A stretch of 64,000 bases of DNA from Paenibacillus sp. MSJ-34 (lineage in GTDB: Bacteria > Bacillota > Bacilli > Paenibacillales > Paenibacillaceae). The stretch is from assembly GCF_018918005.1 (NCBI RefSeq), contig NZ_JAHLPR010000025.1, forward strand, positions 1 through 64,000. The letters are read 5' to 3'. A program made the translations under genes and the position numbers. Under the pieces are notes generated by a model that worked only from the letters and a program-made list of their open reading frames with translations, did not search any database and was not told where the DNA came from. The first letter of the stretch is position 1. Each line of letters begins with the position of its first letter. This document shows positions 14,820 to 23,502 of the stretch, piece after piece.

Positions 14820-16898
14820 ATGTCAACGAACAATAACCCCAATCGATTAGCCAAGGAAAAGTCGCCGTATTTGCTGCAGCATGCTTACAATCCGGTTGAT
14901 TGGTTCCCTTGGTCGGATGAGGCTTTTGAGAAAGCGAATCGTGATCATAAGCCGATCTTGTTATCTATCGGTTATTCAACTTGCCATTGGTGCCACGTTA
15001 TGGAACGGGAAAGCTTCGAGGACGAAGAAGTCGCTTCCTTATTGAACAACCATTATATCTCGATCAAGGTCGACCGGGAGGAGCGGCCGGATATCGACCA
15101 TTTGTATATGAGCGTTTGCCAGTCGATGACGGGACATGGGGGATGGCCGCTTACTATTTTCATGACGCCGGATAAGAAGCCTTTTTTTGCCGGGACGTAT
15201 TTTCCGAAGCATAATCGATTCGGCCGCACGGGACTCGTCGAGCTTCTGGTGAAAATTCGCGGCATTTGGGAAAAGGAGCCGGAACAAATCAAGGAGGTAA
15301 GCGCGCAAATTACGGAGCAGGTCAAGGCGCATGAAACGGCGCATTTGCATGGCGAATGGGACGAACGCGTGCTGCATCGCGCCTTCGAACAATTTCAAGC
15401 CGAATTTGACGTAATGTTCGGCGGATTCGGCTCGGCGCCGAAATTTCCGACGCCGCATAACTTATCGTTTCTGCTCGCTTACGGACGGACATACGATCGG
15501 AAGGAAGCGATCGCGATGGCCGAACGGACGTTGGAAGGGATGGCGCGCGGGGGCATTCGCGACCATGTCGGGCACGGCTTCGCCCGTTATTCGACCGACG
15601 AACGGTGGCTCGTGCCGCATTTCGAGAAAATGCTGTACGATAATGCGCTGCTTGCGATGGCGTATTTGGACGCCTATCAATGGACAGGAAACAAGCGGTA
15701 TGCCGATTTAGCCGAGTCGATCTTCGCTTATGTGCTGCGCGACATGACTTCCCTCGAAGGGGCGTTCTATTCGGCGGAGGATGCCGACTCCGAAGGGGTG
15801 GAGGGCAAGTTCTACGTATGGACGCCGCAACAGGTGAAGGAAGCGCTTGGAGCGGAGCGGGGCAGCCGGTACTGCGAGCTGTATGACATTACGGAAGAAG
15901 GAAATTTCGAAGGGAACAGCATACCGAATTTGCTGCAGCGGACAGTAGAGCAATATGCGCGGGAACGCGGTTTGGATCCGGAGACGCTCGAAGCGGAGAT
16001 GGAAGCGTCGAGAGCGGCCTTGTTCGAATGGCGCGAACGGCGCATCCATCCGCATAAGGACGATAAAATATTAACCGCCTGGAACGGATTGACGATCGCG
16101 GCGCTTGCCAAAGGAGCCAAGGCGTTGCAATCATCCGAATATGCGGATGCGGCCGCGCGCGCCGTACGTTTCATCGAAACGCATTTGCGCAGAACGGAAG
16201 ACGGGCGGCTGCTGGCGCGCTATCGCGACGGAGAAGCGGCGCTTCTCGGCTATATCGACGATTACGCCTTCTACATATGGGGCTTGACCGAATTGTACGA
16301 AGCGTCGGGCGATGCCTCGTATCTTCACAAGGCGCTTGCGCTGCTGCGGCAAATGATCGATTTGTTCTGGGACGGGGAACGCGGCGGCTTCTATTTCTAT
16401 GGCCGGGACGGCGAACGGCTTCTGACCCGGATGAAGGAAATATACGACGGCGCGCTTCCTTCCGGCAATTCGGTGGCGGCGATGCTGCTGTCCAAATATG
16501 CTGCCATAACGCAAGAGGCTGAGCTTTCGCAGCTTGCGGAACAACAATTGAAAGCTTTTGCCGGAGCGGCGATGCGCTACCCTGCCGGATATTCGATGCT
16601 GATGCAAGCGATGCTTGGTGCGTTCCGCGGATCGCGGGAAATCGTCATTGCCGGCGCCGGCGACGATTCGGAGGTGCAACGGATGCTAGCTGCGGTTCGG
16701 CAAACGTATTTGCCGAATTCGATCCTCCTGTTCGTTCCGGACGGGGAAGAGGGGGAACGGCTTCGAAGCTTGCTGCCTGCGCTGCAAGACAAAACCGCGA
16801 TCAACGGCAAGCCGACCGCATACGTATGCGAAAATTTCGCCTGTCAACAACCGGTGCATGACGCGGATGAATTGAAACGGCTTTTGTCTCGAGGATGA
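14820..16898 (+). CDS. Thioredoxin-domain protein with six-hairpin glycosidase-like domain (YyaL/DUF255)
   Basis: Protein of 692 residues. The N-terminal DUF255 thioredoxin-like domain (about residues 1-165) starts [20 protein letters not shown] and has the CHWC pair (Cys55 and Cys58) in [16 protein letters not shown]. The rest is an alpha/alpha toroid related to N-acylglucosamine 2-epimerases and glycosidases ([35 protein letters not shown] and [16 protein letters not shown] are conserved blocks). Length agrees with the family, which includes bacterial YyaL and animal SPATA20. The biochemical role is unsettled; a redox or sugar-related role is only inferred. The ATG follows AAGGAGG. It appears to be transcribed alone. 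Confidence 0.92.
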   Translation: MSTNNNPNRLAKEKSPYLLQHAYNPVDWFPWSDEAFEKANRDHKPILLSIGYSTCHWCHVMERESFEDEEVASLLNNHYISIKVDREERPDIDHLYMSVCQSMTGHGGWPLTIFMTPDKKPFFAGTYFPKHNRFGRTGLVELLVKIRGIWEKEPEQIKEVSAQITEQVKAHETAHLHGEWDERVLHRAFEQFQAEFDVMFGGFGSAPKFPTPHNLSFLLAYGRTYDRKEAIAMAERTLEGMARGGIRDHVGHGFARYSTDERWLVPHFEKMLYDNALLAMAYLDAYQWTGNKRYADLAESIFAYVLRDMTSLEGAFYSAEDADSEGVEGKFYVWTPQQVKEALGAERGSRYCELYDITEEGNFEGNSIPNLLQRTVEQYARERGLDPETLEAEMEASRAALFEWRERRIHPHKDDKILTAWNGLTIAALAKGAKALQSSEYADAAARAVRFIETHLRRTEDGRLLARYRDGEAALLGYIDDYAFYIWGLTELYEASGDASYLHKALALLRQMIDLFWDGERGGFYFYGRDGERLLTRMKEIYDGALPSGNSVAAMLLSKYAAITQEAELSQLAEQQLKAFAGAAMRYPAGYSMLMQAMLGAFRGSREIVIAGAGDDSEVQRMLAAVRQTYLPNSILLFVPDGEEGERLRSLLPALQDKTAINGKPTAYVCENFACQQPVHDADELKRLLSRG

Positions 16899-16934
16899 TG
16901 TAAGTTCTTCGCGATTGAAATGGGAGGGATTAGA

Positions 16935-17657
16935 TTGAACATTCAGGAAGAACTCAAACCAACCGCTCATGAGTTGATGGAGCTCCATATTGAAGCGCTG
17001 TTCACCCATGACCGGAATATGCGGCTCCGGACGGTTAACGAGCCTTGGCCCGGGGATAAGGATCCTGCTCCCCGATTTATATTAGGGCGAACGATAGAGG
17101 GGACGGCCGTCTGCCGGTTTCGGCACGATGTTCCGGATGCAATCGCCGGGCAATTGGAAGAGTTATGCGCCGATGAACCGAAAATGTCGGATATTCATAT
17201 GAAACCGAAACATTTCGAGTCGTATATGGCACTTCTGCAAGGGAGGGAGCATACGGCGGGACCTTGTTATCTCGTGCCTGCCGTCACCTCTCCGTCAACG
17301 GATGCGGTCGCCATTACCCGCGATAATATTGCCGAGCTCCTGCACGACGATTTCGAATGGCTGGTCTCGGAGATTGATTTTGTGCAGCCTTGCATCGCAA
17401 TGGTGCGCGATAACAAGGCGGTTTCGATCTGCCGCAGCGTCCGCATCACACCGAGGGCGCATGAAGCGGGGCTCGAGACATTGACTTCTTATCGCGGAAG
17501 AGGCTGCGCCGCCGAGGCCGCGGCCGGATGGGCAGCGGCTGTAAGGCGACTCGGGCGCCTTCCTCTGTACAGCACTTCCTTGGAAAATCTCTCTTCCCAA
17601 AGCGTCGCGAGGAAGTTGGGATTGTTTTTATACGGAGTAAATTTGATTATCAAATGA
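16935..17657 (+). CDS. GNAT-like N-acetyltransferase
   Basis: Protein of about 240 residues. The C-terminal third looks like a GNAT acetyl-CoA fold: AVSICRSVRITPRAHEAGLE, then TSYRGRGCAAEAAAGWAAAV (the R-G-R-G-x-A motif A for CoA pyrophosphate) and YSTSLENLSSQSVARKLGL. The N-terminal two thirds lack recognisable motifs and may form a second, degenerate GNAT-like half. The substrate is unknown. I chose the TTG at 16935, seven bases after GGGAGGG; the ATG at 16920 would overlap that ribosome-binding site. A palindromic repeat block follows. Confidence 0.8.
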   Translation: MNIQEELKPTAHELMELHIEALFTHDRNMRLRTVNEPWPGDKDPAPRFILGRTIEGTAVCRFRHDVPDAIAGQLEELCADEPKMSDIHMKPKHFESYMALLQGREHTAGPCYLVPAVTSPSTDAVAITRDNIAELLHDDFEWLVSEIDFVQPCIAMVRDNKAVSICRSVRITPRAHEAGLETLTSYRGRGCAAEAAAGWAAAVRRLGRLPLYSTSLENLSSQSVARKLGLFLYGVNLIIK

Positions 17658-17701
17658 GTCAATTTCATAATAGCTTGCACGGCTGACAGCCCGTCGAGCG
17701 A

Positions 17702-17888
17702 GCTAACGAAACGCTAACACGCTAATGCCTGCTAAATCACCTTGTTGCCGATGCAACGAAACTGAAACACGCTAATGAGGGGAAAAAGGCGGTAAAACAG
17801 CCGATTTCCGGGGAATAACGATACCTGCTTTCGTTAGGATTGGAACGTCTTCATTTTGAGCCCAATAAGGATTGTTAGTTTCGTTAGC
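17702..17888. repeat. Non-coding palindromic element 1 with 11-bp terminal inverted repeats
   Basis: About 187 bases begin with GCTAACGAAAC (17702-17712) and end with its exact inverse GTTTCGTTAGC (17878-17888). Related sub-sequences recur inside (CAACGAAACT, CTTTCGTTAG). There is no credible ORF. Similar nested-inverted blocks occur at 23185-23377 and 54288-54458, each with GTTAGC/TAACGG-like ends. It could be a small non-autonomous mobile element or an intergenic repeat family; no target-site duplication was seen. Confidence 0.6.
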
Positions 17889-17950
17889 GCCAAACAAGAA
17901 GCGTAGGTCCGCGGGGGATCGCCTTCGAAATACTTGAATATCTGCAATAG

Positions 17951-18240
17951 CTCATGCGCGACCAGGAGGTGAATCGTTATTGGGGCTATGCCCGTCAAGG
18001 ATCGTATGAAGAAATCGTAAGCGTATTTCAAGAATATGTAACCGGAGATGAACCGACCGACCCTTATTTGATTCTCTATGGCGACTTCCAATCGGATATA
18101 TACAAACGTTGAAGGGAGTGAAGTGATTATCCAGACGATGGACAATATGTCGATCTTACGAATGCGGCGGTTGCGTCATCAATCCGGAGACGAGCAATAA
18201 GGCGGCCATTCGCGTCTATGAAAACGCATTATACGGGAAA
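17951..18240 (+). pseudogene. Decayed GNAT acetyltransferase, AAC(6')-like
   Basis: Broken reading frames give successive pieces of one acetyltransferase. The first reads QEVNRYWGYARQGSYEEIV, later TGDEPTDPYLILYGDFQSD, and stops at TGA. Another frame gives IIQTMDNMSIL (compare GYIQTIDNY-like motifs in AAC(6') enzymes). A third ends with VINPETSNKAAIRVYENA, the typical GNAT C-terminal NPxxxNxxAIxVYExAG block. At least two frameshifts and a deletion separate the pieces. The end runs into the 3' end of the TmrB-like gene on the other strand. Family assignment is by motif only. Confidence 0.65.
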
Positions 18241-18825
18241 GCGAATATGCTTCAGTTGCGTTTTCAAACGTTCGAGTCTTCTTCCCAACTTTCCTTTGCG
18301 ATCGGGCCGCAAGCCGACGTTCGCCATCGAGGCAATCGTTTCCGCAACCTGCTCAATCGACATCCGATCCGTATCCAGATGATGCTTGAAAACATCGTCA
18401 GACAAACCTTGCACGCATCGATCAATCTGCCGCATCGGCCATGAACTGCTTCGTTCGCCTCGTTTGCGCAGTCTTTGCCGCAGCACTTCCTTTGAAGCGC
18501 ATAATGCAAAATGATGGACGACGACGCCGTCATTCCTTAACCTCCCGACGATTTCATCAAAATATTGGGGGTTAACGATTGTCATAGGCACAATGATGGT
18601 CCCTCCATATTCGCTGTATATATGTTTCAACATCGAGACATTAAATTCGCGCCACATCGCATAATCTTGAAAATCGTCCCTGGACATTTCTCTGGGGATG
18701 TTTTTTCGGATATAATAGCCTGCATTTTCCGGATCGAATACGAATGAATCGGACAATCTTCGATGTAGCTCAAAAGCGGTCTGCGTTTTCCCGGCCCCGA
18801 ACGCGCCGTTTAACCATATAATCAT
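18229..18825 (-). CDS. TmrB-like ATP-binding protein (tunicamycin-resistance family)
   Basis: P-loop protein of 198 residues. It begins MIIWLNGAFGAGKTQTAFEL, with Walker A GAFGAGKT (about residues 8-15). Further blocks match what I recall of Bacillus TmrB along the whole length: YGGTIIVPMTIVNPQYFDEI, GVVVHHFALCASKEVLRQRL, RQIDRCVQGLSDDVFKHHL and SIEQVAETIA. TmrB is an ATP-binding membrane-associated protein that protects against tunicamycin; whether this homologue does so is inference. The ATG at 18825 has GGGAGG upstream; two upstream Met codons were rejected. It is the only minus-strand gene in a group of resistance-like genes. Confidence 0.85.
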   Translation of the reverse strand: MIIWLNGAFGAGKTQTAFELHRRLSDSFVFDPENAGYYIRKNIPREMSRDDFQDYAMWREFNVSMLKHIYSEYGGTIIVPMTIVNPQYFDEIVGRLRNDGVVVHHFALCASKEVLRQRLRKRGERSSSWPMRQIDRCVQGLSDDVFKHHLDTDRMSIEQVAETIASMANVGLRPDRKGKLGRRLERLKTQLKHIRFPV

Positions 18826-18946
18826 CGTCTTGCCTCCCATCATTTCATTTTTTTTCATTATTGCCTAAATATCGTTCCGCGGCAATATCGATCGATCGCT
18901 TCATCTATGTTACAATTTTATGGAAATGATCATAGGAGGCGTTGTT

Positions 18947-19012
18947 ATGGTTAGCGATACGATTACGATACGGGTACAACAAGCGAGGGAGAACCGCATC
19001 ATCGCCCGATAA
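18947..19012 (+). CDS. Possible 21-residue ORF or gene remnant
   Basis: A short frame starts with ATG eight bases after a strong AGGAGG and reads MVSDTITIRVQQARENRIIA before a stop. The ITIRVQQA start resembles the first beta strand of many GNAT proteins, so it may be the surviving 5' end of a deleted acetyltransferase gene. It could also be a real leader peptide for the kinase gene 39 bases downstream. Confidence 0.35.
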   Translation: MVSDTITIRVQQARENRIIAR

Positions 19013-19051
19013 ACTGCGTGATTCCCCTCAATATGAGAAAGGGGTATCCCA

Positions 19052-19876
19052 TTGAACGAAGAATTGGCAACAGATGAAGCGAAAGACAATGAACGCAATG
19101 AGCGCGAGGAGGAAAGGGTATTGTCCGCCGCCAAATCCGTCAGCCATAAGTACAATATGGTGCTGCGGCCGGCGGGAGCATGGTCCCGGAGCGTACATGC
19201 AGTGCTCAAACATTTAGAGTCGTGCGGTTTCGCGGCGGCGCCGCGTGTGATCGGCTCCGGCTTTGATCTTGAAGGCCGCGAGACGCTCGGTTATATTGAG
19301 GGCGAATTTGTGCATCCCGGCCCTTGGAGCGACGAAGGACTGGCCGCAGTCGGCCGGATGCTTCGCCGGCTTCACGACGCGGCGGCTTCCTTCGAAGCGC
19401 CTGTCGATGCCGAGTGGCAACCATGGTTTTTGCGCGAATTGGGCGGAACGCAACGAATTATCGGTCACGGCGATGTGGCGCCTTGGAATACGGTGACGCG
19501 CGGCGGGATGCCGGTTGCGTTCATCGATTGGGAGTATGCCGGCCCGATCGATCCGATGGTCGAACTGGCGCGAGCATGCTGGCTTTTTCCGCAGCTTCAT
19601 GACGACGATGTAGCCGAAATGGCTGGTTTGCCGCCATTGGACGTCCGGGCGCGGCAGCTCCGTCTCTTTGCCGACGCTTACGGCGTTGCCGCCGATCAGC
19701 GGCGGACTTTGGCGGATCGAATGATCGAAGTCGCGATTTGCGAGACCGCCGAGGAAGCGATCGAGCGACATATTACCCCGGACAGCGAAGGGCCGCTGTG
19801 GGGTTTGGCGTGGAGAGCCCGCGCGGCAGCCTGGATGTTGAAGAACCGGGCCGTCTTGGAACGAGCGCTGTACTAA
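19052..19876 (+). CDS. APH-fold phosphotransferase
   Basis: Protein of 274 residues of the aminoglycoside phosphotransferase/choline kinase fold. The Brenner motif is GHGDVAPWNT (His-x-Asp with the following Asn) and the DFG-equivalent metal site is AFIDWEYAG. The N-terminal lobe is short and unusual: instead of a full nucleotide-binding lobe it starts with a charged stretch (residues 1-25, rich in Glu). The start is a TTG at 19052 preceded by AAAGGGG. Relatives phosphorylate small hydroxyl compounds, but many are uncharacterised. It heads a run of co-directional genes for a nucleotidyltransferase, a second APH-fold kinase, GrpB and a methyltransferase. Confidence 0.82.
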   Translation: MNEELATDEAKDNERNEREEERVLSAAKSVSHKYNMVLRPAGAWSRSVHAVLKHLESCGFAAAPRVIGSGFDLEGRETLGYIEGEFVHPGPWSDEGLAAVGRMLRRLHDAAASFEAPVDAEWQPWFLRELGGTQRIIGHGDVAPWNTVTRGGMPVAFIDWEYAGPIDPMVELARACWLFPQLHDDDVAEMAGLPPLDVRARQLRLFADAYGVAADQRRTLADRMIEVAICETAEEAIERHITPDSEGPLWGLAWRARAAAWMLKNRAVLERALY

Positions 19877-19898
19877 CTGAAGTGAGAAGGAGATTAGC

Positions 19899-20747
19899 AT
19901 GATTTCTGTATCCGAAATTATCGAAGAGACAACGAAAGCGTTGCAAGACGCGCCCGGCATTGTAGGCATTGTCCTGGGCGGTTCAAGGGCAAGAGGAACG
20001 CATCATCCAACATCCGATATAGATATCGGCATTTATTACGATGAATCGGCAGGTTTTGACGTAAGGCATATCGGACCCATCGCCGCGAAATTGGACGACG
20101 AGCATCGAGAGAATTTGGTTTCGGAGTTGGGCGGATGGGGACCGTGGGTCAATGGCGGAGGATGGCTCGTTGTGCAAGGATTTCATGTCGATCTTATTTT
20201 TCGCGATGTAACAAGAGTTGCGAAGGTGATCGACGAATGCTTATCCGGTTCCGTCACGGCGAATTACCATGCGGGGCATCCTCACGCATACTTGAACGTC
20301 ATGTATATGGGCGAAATATCGATTTGCAACATTTTATCGGATCCGACCGGTCGAATTGCCAAGCTGCAGGCGAAGACGGCGCCGTACCCGAAAGCGGTGC
20401 AGGATGCGATCATTCGCTATTTTATGTTTGAAGCTTCTTTCTCGCTGATGTTCGCGGATAAGAATGTCGATAAAGACGATATTTCTTATGTTTCCGGCTG
20501 TTGTTATCGAACGATTTCCTGCTTGAATCAAGTTTTGTTCGCCATCAACAACGAATATTGCATTAATGAGAAAAAAGCGGTAGCGACGGCGGATCGATTC
20601 GCAATGAAGCCCCATGGTTACAAGAAAAGAATAGATCGGATCGTCACGCTGTTGTCTTCGAACACCGGCAGCGCCAGGGAAGGCGTCGACATGCTCAAAG
20701 ACCTTGTTGCCGAAACGGAAAAGCTGCTTCCGATTCAAACTAACTGA
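19899..20747 (+). CDS. Nucleotidyltransferase domain protein (aminoglycoside adenylyltransferase-like)
   Basis: Protein of 282 residues. The pol-beta-type nucleotidyltransferase signature is intact near residues 27-48: GGSRARGTHHPTSDIDIGIY, giving the G-G/S motif and the D-x-D metal pair, with a third likely acidic residue in FHVDLIFRD. The C-terminal half is helical as in kanamycin nucleotidyltransferases. It would transfer a nucleotide to a small molecule or protein; an antibiotic target is only suggested by context. AAGGAG lies before the ATG and the gene starts 22 bases after the APH-fold gene. Confidence 0.83.
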   Translation: MISVSEIIEETTKALQDAPGIVGIVLGGSRARGTHHPTSDIDIGIYYDESAGFDVRHIGPIAAKLDDEHRENLVSELGGWGPWVNGGGWLVVQGFHVDLIFRDVTRVAKVIDECLSGSVTANYHAGHPHAYLNVMYMGEISICNILSDPTGRIAKLQAKTAPYPKAVQDAIIRYFMFEASFSLMFADKNVDKDDISYVSGCCYRTISCLNQVLFAINNEYCINEKKAVATADRFAMKPHGYKKRIDRIVTLLSSNTGSAREGVDMLKDLVAETEKLLPIQTN

Positions 20748-20765
20748 ACATCGAAGGTGTGTAAA

Positions 20766-21647
20766 ATGAATATGGCGGTAGACAACCAATATGCGAAATC
20801 GATTCAACGCATATACCCCGAGCTGTTCATACATTCTGTCGAGCGCTTCGGTTCCGGGCAAAATAACGATACGGTGCTCGTTAACTCGGAGCTCGTATTT
20901 CGTTTTCCAAAGTATGAGGAAGGGATCGAGCAGTTAGAGCGCGAGGCTGTTTTTTTGCATCGTATCGTCGACCGCGTTCCGATGGAAGTTCCCCGTCCGA
21001 TATACCGCAGCTTTTACCCGAACGGCATAGGGGACGCGTTTATCGGGTACAAGAAAATTGCCGGAGAACCGCTCGAGACGGAAATGCTTCATACGATTCG
21101 AGACGAATGCGAACTGCGTCGATTAGCCGGTCAATTAGGCTTATTCCTGAAACAATTGCATACGATGGAGCCGGACGATATCGGCTTGTACGGGACGGCT
21201 GACGGCGTTTATGCGGAATGGTCGAATATGTACGAACGCATTCAAACGAAGCTCTATCCCTATATGAAACAGGAAGCCCGGCATTGGACAGATTTCCATT
21301 TCACGGGCTTTCTGAAGGACAAAGGAAACTTCGAGATCGCCCAGGTGCCTATTCATGGCGATTTCGGCACTTCGAACATATTATATGATTCGCACAGAAG
21401 GCATATTAGCGGCATCATTGATTTCGGTTCGGCCGGCATCGGCGATCCGGCTGTCGATTACGCCGGTCTGCTAGCTTCTTATGGGGAACGCTTCTTCCGT
21501 TTCGTCGCGGATGAATATCCGGAAGCGACGGACATGATGGACCGAATCGTCTTTTATCATGGTACGTTTGCTCTGCAGGAGGCCTTATTTGGCATCGAGA
21601 ATAACGATCCCGCAGCGTTCCGGAACGGTATGGAACGTTTTCGCTAG
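20766..21647 (+). CDS. Aminoglycoside phosphotransferase family protein
   Basis: Protein of 293 residues with a complete APH fold. The N lobe includes ERFGSGQNNDTVLVNSELVF and a FPKYEEGIEQLEREA stretch like the Lys/Glu region of macrolide and aminoglycoside kinases. The catalytic loop is HGDFGTSNILYD, and the metal site GIIDFGSAGIGDPAVDYA. The ATG at 20766 follows AAGGTG by seven bases. This form is closest to the APH(2'')/macrolide kinase type by eye. It begins 18 bases after the nucleotidyltransferase gene, so they are likely co-transcribed. The true substrate is unknown. Confidence 0.85.
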   Translation: MNMAVDNQYAKSIQRIYPELFIHSVERFGSGQNNDTVLVNSELVFRFPKYEEGIEQLEREAVFLHRIVDRVPMEVPRPIYRSFYPNGIGDAFIGYKKIAGEPLETEMLHTIRDECELRRLAGQLGLFLKQLHTMEPDDIGLYGTADGVYAEWSNMYERIQTKLYPYMKQEARHWTDFHFTGFLKDKGNFEIAQVPIHGDFGTSNILYDSHRRHISGIIDFGSAGIGDPAVDYAGLLASYGERFFRFVADEYPEATDMMDRIVFYHGTFALQEALFGIENNDPAAFRNGMERFR

Positions 21648-21683
21648 CGGACTGAACGGTAGATAAGAAAGAGGGGCATTGAA

Positions 21684-22223
21684 ATGCAAGAGATTAAGAT
21701 TGTCAATTATAACGAGAATTGGAGCGAAGCTTTTGAAACGGAGAAAAACAACATATTCGCTCTTTTCGAGGGCGAAGCGGCGGCCGTCGAGCATGTGGGA
21801 AGCACGTCCATTCCCGGCCAAGCGGCCAAGCCGATTATCGATATTTTCGTCGGCGTAAACTCATTGCAACCGTTGGCATTTTACGAATCGAAGTTTGATT
21901 CCGATTGCTACCGTTATGTCCCTACGGGCATGAACGGAAGATATTTATTTGCCAAATATACCGATGGAACATGGACGCACAATATTCACATCCTCCCGTT
22001 CGACGATGGATTTTATGCGCGGAATGAGTTTCTTTTGCGGGATTATTTGCGAGAGCATCCCGATTTGGTGCGGGAATATGGAGAAATGAAAAGGCGTTCC
22101 GCCCAATACGATGGAATGACGATGGAACAATATACCCGCTCGAAAACGGAGTTTATCCAAGCGGTCGTCGATGCGGCAAGAACGGAAAAGGGATTGCCGC
22201 TGCAAAATGTTTGGGAAGATTGA
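21684..22223 (+). CDS. GrpB family protein (UPF0157)
   Basis: Protein of 179 residues. The family signature is the N-terminal VNYNENWSEAFETEKNNI followed by VEHVGSTSIPGQAAKPIIDI, with the H-V-G-S-T-[AS]-V/I-P-G-x-x-A-K-P-x-[IL]-D motif related to nucleotidyltransferases. Later blocks are MNGRYLFAKYTDGTWTHNIH and FLLRDYLREHPDLVREYGEM. GrpB domains are also found fused to dephospho-CoA kinase; the free-standing form has no settled function. GAAAGAGGGG precedes the ATG. Part of the co-directional accessory run. Confidence 0.92.
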   Translation: MQEIKIVNYNENWSEAFETEKNNIFALFEGEAAAVEHVGSTSIPGQAAKPIIDIFVGVNSLQPLAFYESKFDSDCYRYVPTGMNGRYLFAKYTDGTWTHNIHILPFDDGFYARNEFLLRDYLREHPDLVREYGEMKRRSAQYDGMTMEQYTRSKTEFIQAVVDAARTEKGLPLQNVWED

Positions 22224-22260
22224 TGAATCTGTATCGTGCGGATGAAGGAGTTTGCGAAAG

Positions 22261-23022
22261 ATGGACATTATTGAACATAATAAAGGGAATTGGAATGATA
22301 AGGTAGCGAAACAAAATCAATGGACCGTTCCTGTCGGCCGCGAGGAAATCAAGCGAGCGCGGGAAGGGGAATGGACGATCGTCGTTACGACGGAAAAACC
22401 GGTTCCGCACGAGTGGTTTCCGGAACTAAAGGGCAAGCGGGTATTATGCCTTGCCTCCGGCGGAGGGCAGCAAGGCCCGATCTTGGCTGCGGCGGGAGCG
22501 GAGGTAACCGTACTCGATTTCTCGGAAGAGCAATTGAAGCAGGATGCATTCGTGGCCGAACGCGACGGCTTAACCATTCATACGGTTCTAGGTTCGATGA
22601 CGGATTTAGGCATGTTCGATGACGCGACGTTCGATCTCATTGTGCATCCGGTATCCAATGTGTTTATTCCGGATATTCAACCGGTATGGGAAGAAGCCTA
22701 TCGCGTATTAAAGCCGGGCGGAACGTTGATCAGCGGGTTTATGAACCCGGTCTTCTATTTATTCGACTGGAAATTGCAGGAACAAGGCATTCTTCAAGTG
22801 AACCATAAGCTTCCGTATTCCGATTTGGATTATGCCTCCGAACAAGAAATCGCTGAGAGCGGGGACGCTCTGGAATTCGGGCATACCTTGGAACAACAAA
22901 TCCAAGGGCAGATCCGCGCCGGGTTTATGATTGCCGGATTTTACGAGGATACGTTCGGCGGAACCCGGTTATTGGATCGCTATTGCAGCAGTTTCATCGC
23001 GACGAGAGCGATCAAGCCGTAA
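22261..23022 (+). CDS. Class I SAM-dependent methyltransferase
   Basis: Protein of about 253 residues. SAM-binding motif I is VLCLASGGGQQGPILAAAGA, the acidic end of strand 2 is VTVLDFSEEQL, and post-motif elements are TFDLIVHPVSNVFIPD and EAYRVLKPGGTLI. The N-terminal NWNDKVAKQNQWTVPV segment and the rather Gly-rich SGGGQQG loop are typical of a Firmicutes/Actinobacteria family of uncharacterised small-molecule methyltransferases. The ATG at 22261 is about ten bases after AAGGAG. Last gene of the accessory run, followed by a strong terminator. Confidence 0.87.
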   Translation: MDIIEHNKGNWNDKVAKQNQWTVPVGREEIKRAREGEWTIVVTTEKPVPHEWFPELKGKRVLCLASGGGQQGPILAAAGAEVTVLDFSEEQLKQDAFVAERDGLTIHTVLGSMTDLGMFDDATFDLIVHPVSNVFIPDIQPVWEEAYRVLKPGGTLISGFMNPVFYLFDWKLQEQGILQVNHKLPYSDLDYASEQEIAESGDALEFGHTLEQQIQGQIRAGFMIAGFYEDTFGGTRLLDRYCSSFIATRAIKP

Positions 23023-23041
23023 CGCTGTCCGCAATGCGAAC

Positions 23042-23078
23042 AAACGACCTCCGTCATTTGGACGGGGGTCGTTTCCGT
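23042..23078 (+). terminator. Terminator after the methyltransferase gene
   Basis: Fourteen-base-pair stem with one G-T pair (arms 23042-23055 and 23061-23074), a five-base loop and a T-rich tail. It ends the accessory gene run. Confidence 0.85.
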
Positions 23079-23184
23079 TTCGTTCGCAAGTGGCGGATAG
23101 ACGGGAAAAGTCGTGCCTGCGCCAAGCGGACTCGCGACGTTGAAGCGCAAGCACCTAGCGTTTCGGTGGCACCGCCGTCCGAAT

Positions 23185-23377
23185 GAGGCTCTAACGGAAG
23201 TCAGCGACCTTATTTTGCCGATAGAGCCTCTTTTTGAAATGTAACGGATCTGAGCGACCTTATTTGAGTTTTTTCCTACGGAAAAACGCGAATGATTAGC
23301 AAATAGCGGCGTATAGTTCCGTTACAATTTCAAAAGGGCCGATTTTTCGGAAATAGCGGCCGTGACATCCGTTAGAG
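23185..23377. repeat. Non-coding palindromic element 2 with nested inverted repeats
   Basis: The outer ends CTCTAACGGA (23189-23198) and TCCGTTAGAG (23368-23377) are exact inverses. An inner pair, 23234-23248 and 23318-23333, is inverted with one base inserted (TTGAAA-TGTAACGGA type). A further 9-bp stem (23185-23193 with 23222-23230) is followed by TTTTT and may act as a terminator. Short direct repeats AGCGACCTTATTT and AAATAGCGGC each occur twice. No ORF is credible. It adjoins the 3' end of the PD-(D/E)XK-like gene. Confidence 0.65.
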
Positions 23378-23502
23378 TTGCTGCGCAAGGCGGCACGTAC
23401 GATAGCGCTAACCTCGCTTTAGAGGGGACACGTACGATAGCGCTAACCCTGCTTTAGAGTTGCTGCGCAAGGCGGTACGTACGATAGCGCTGAACCCCGC
23501 TT
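23372..23502. repeat. Tandem copies of the 3' end of the adjacent gene
   Basis: Three units start with TTAGAG at 23372, 23419 and 23454 and share a core CGTACGATAGCGCT. The last unit is the authentic end of the minus-strand coding sequence, including its stop codon (TAA, read from 23456). The first copy repeats about 47 bases nearly perfectly; the middle copy is shortened by 12 bases. The array therefore arose by tandem duplication of the gene's own terminal codons. Confidence 0.75.

Noticed and set aside
18229-18825. Chloramphenicol phosphotransferase
   Set aside because: The P-loop and overall blocks follow TmrB (VPMTIVNPQYFDEI, RQIDRCVQGLS) instead.
23372-23502. Possible short CRISPR array
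   Set aside because: Only three units, contiguous without spacers and derived from the neighbouring coding sequence.
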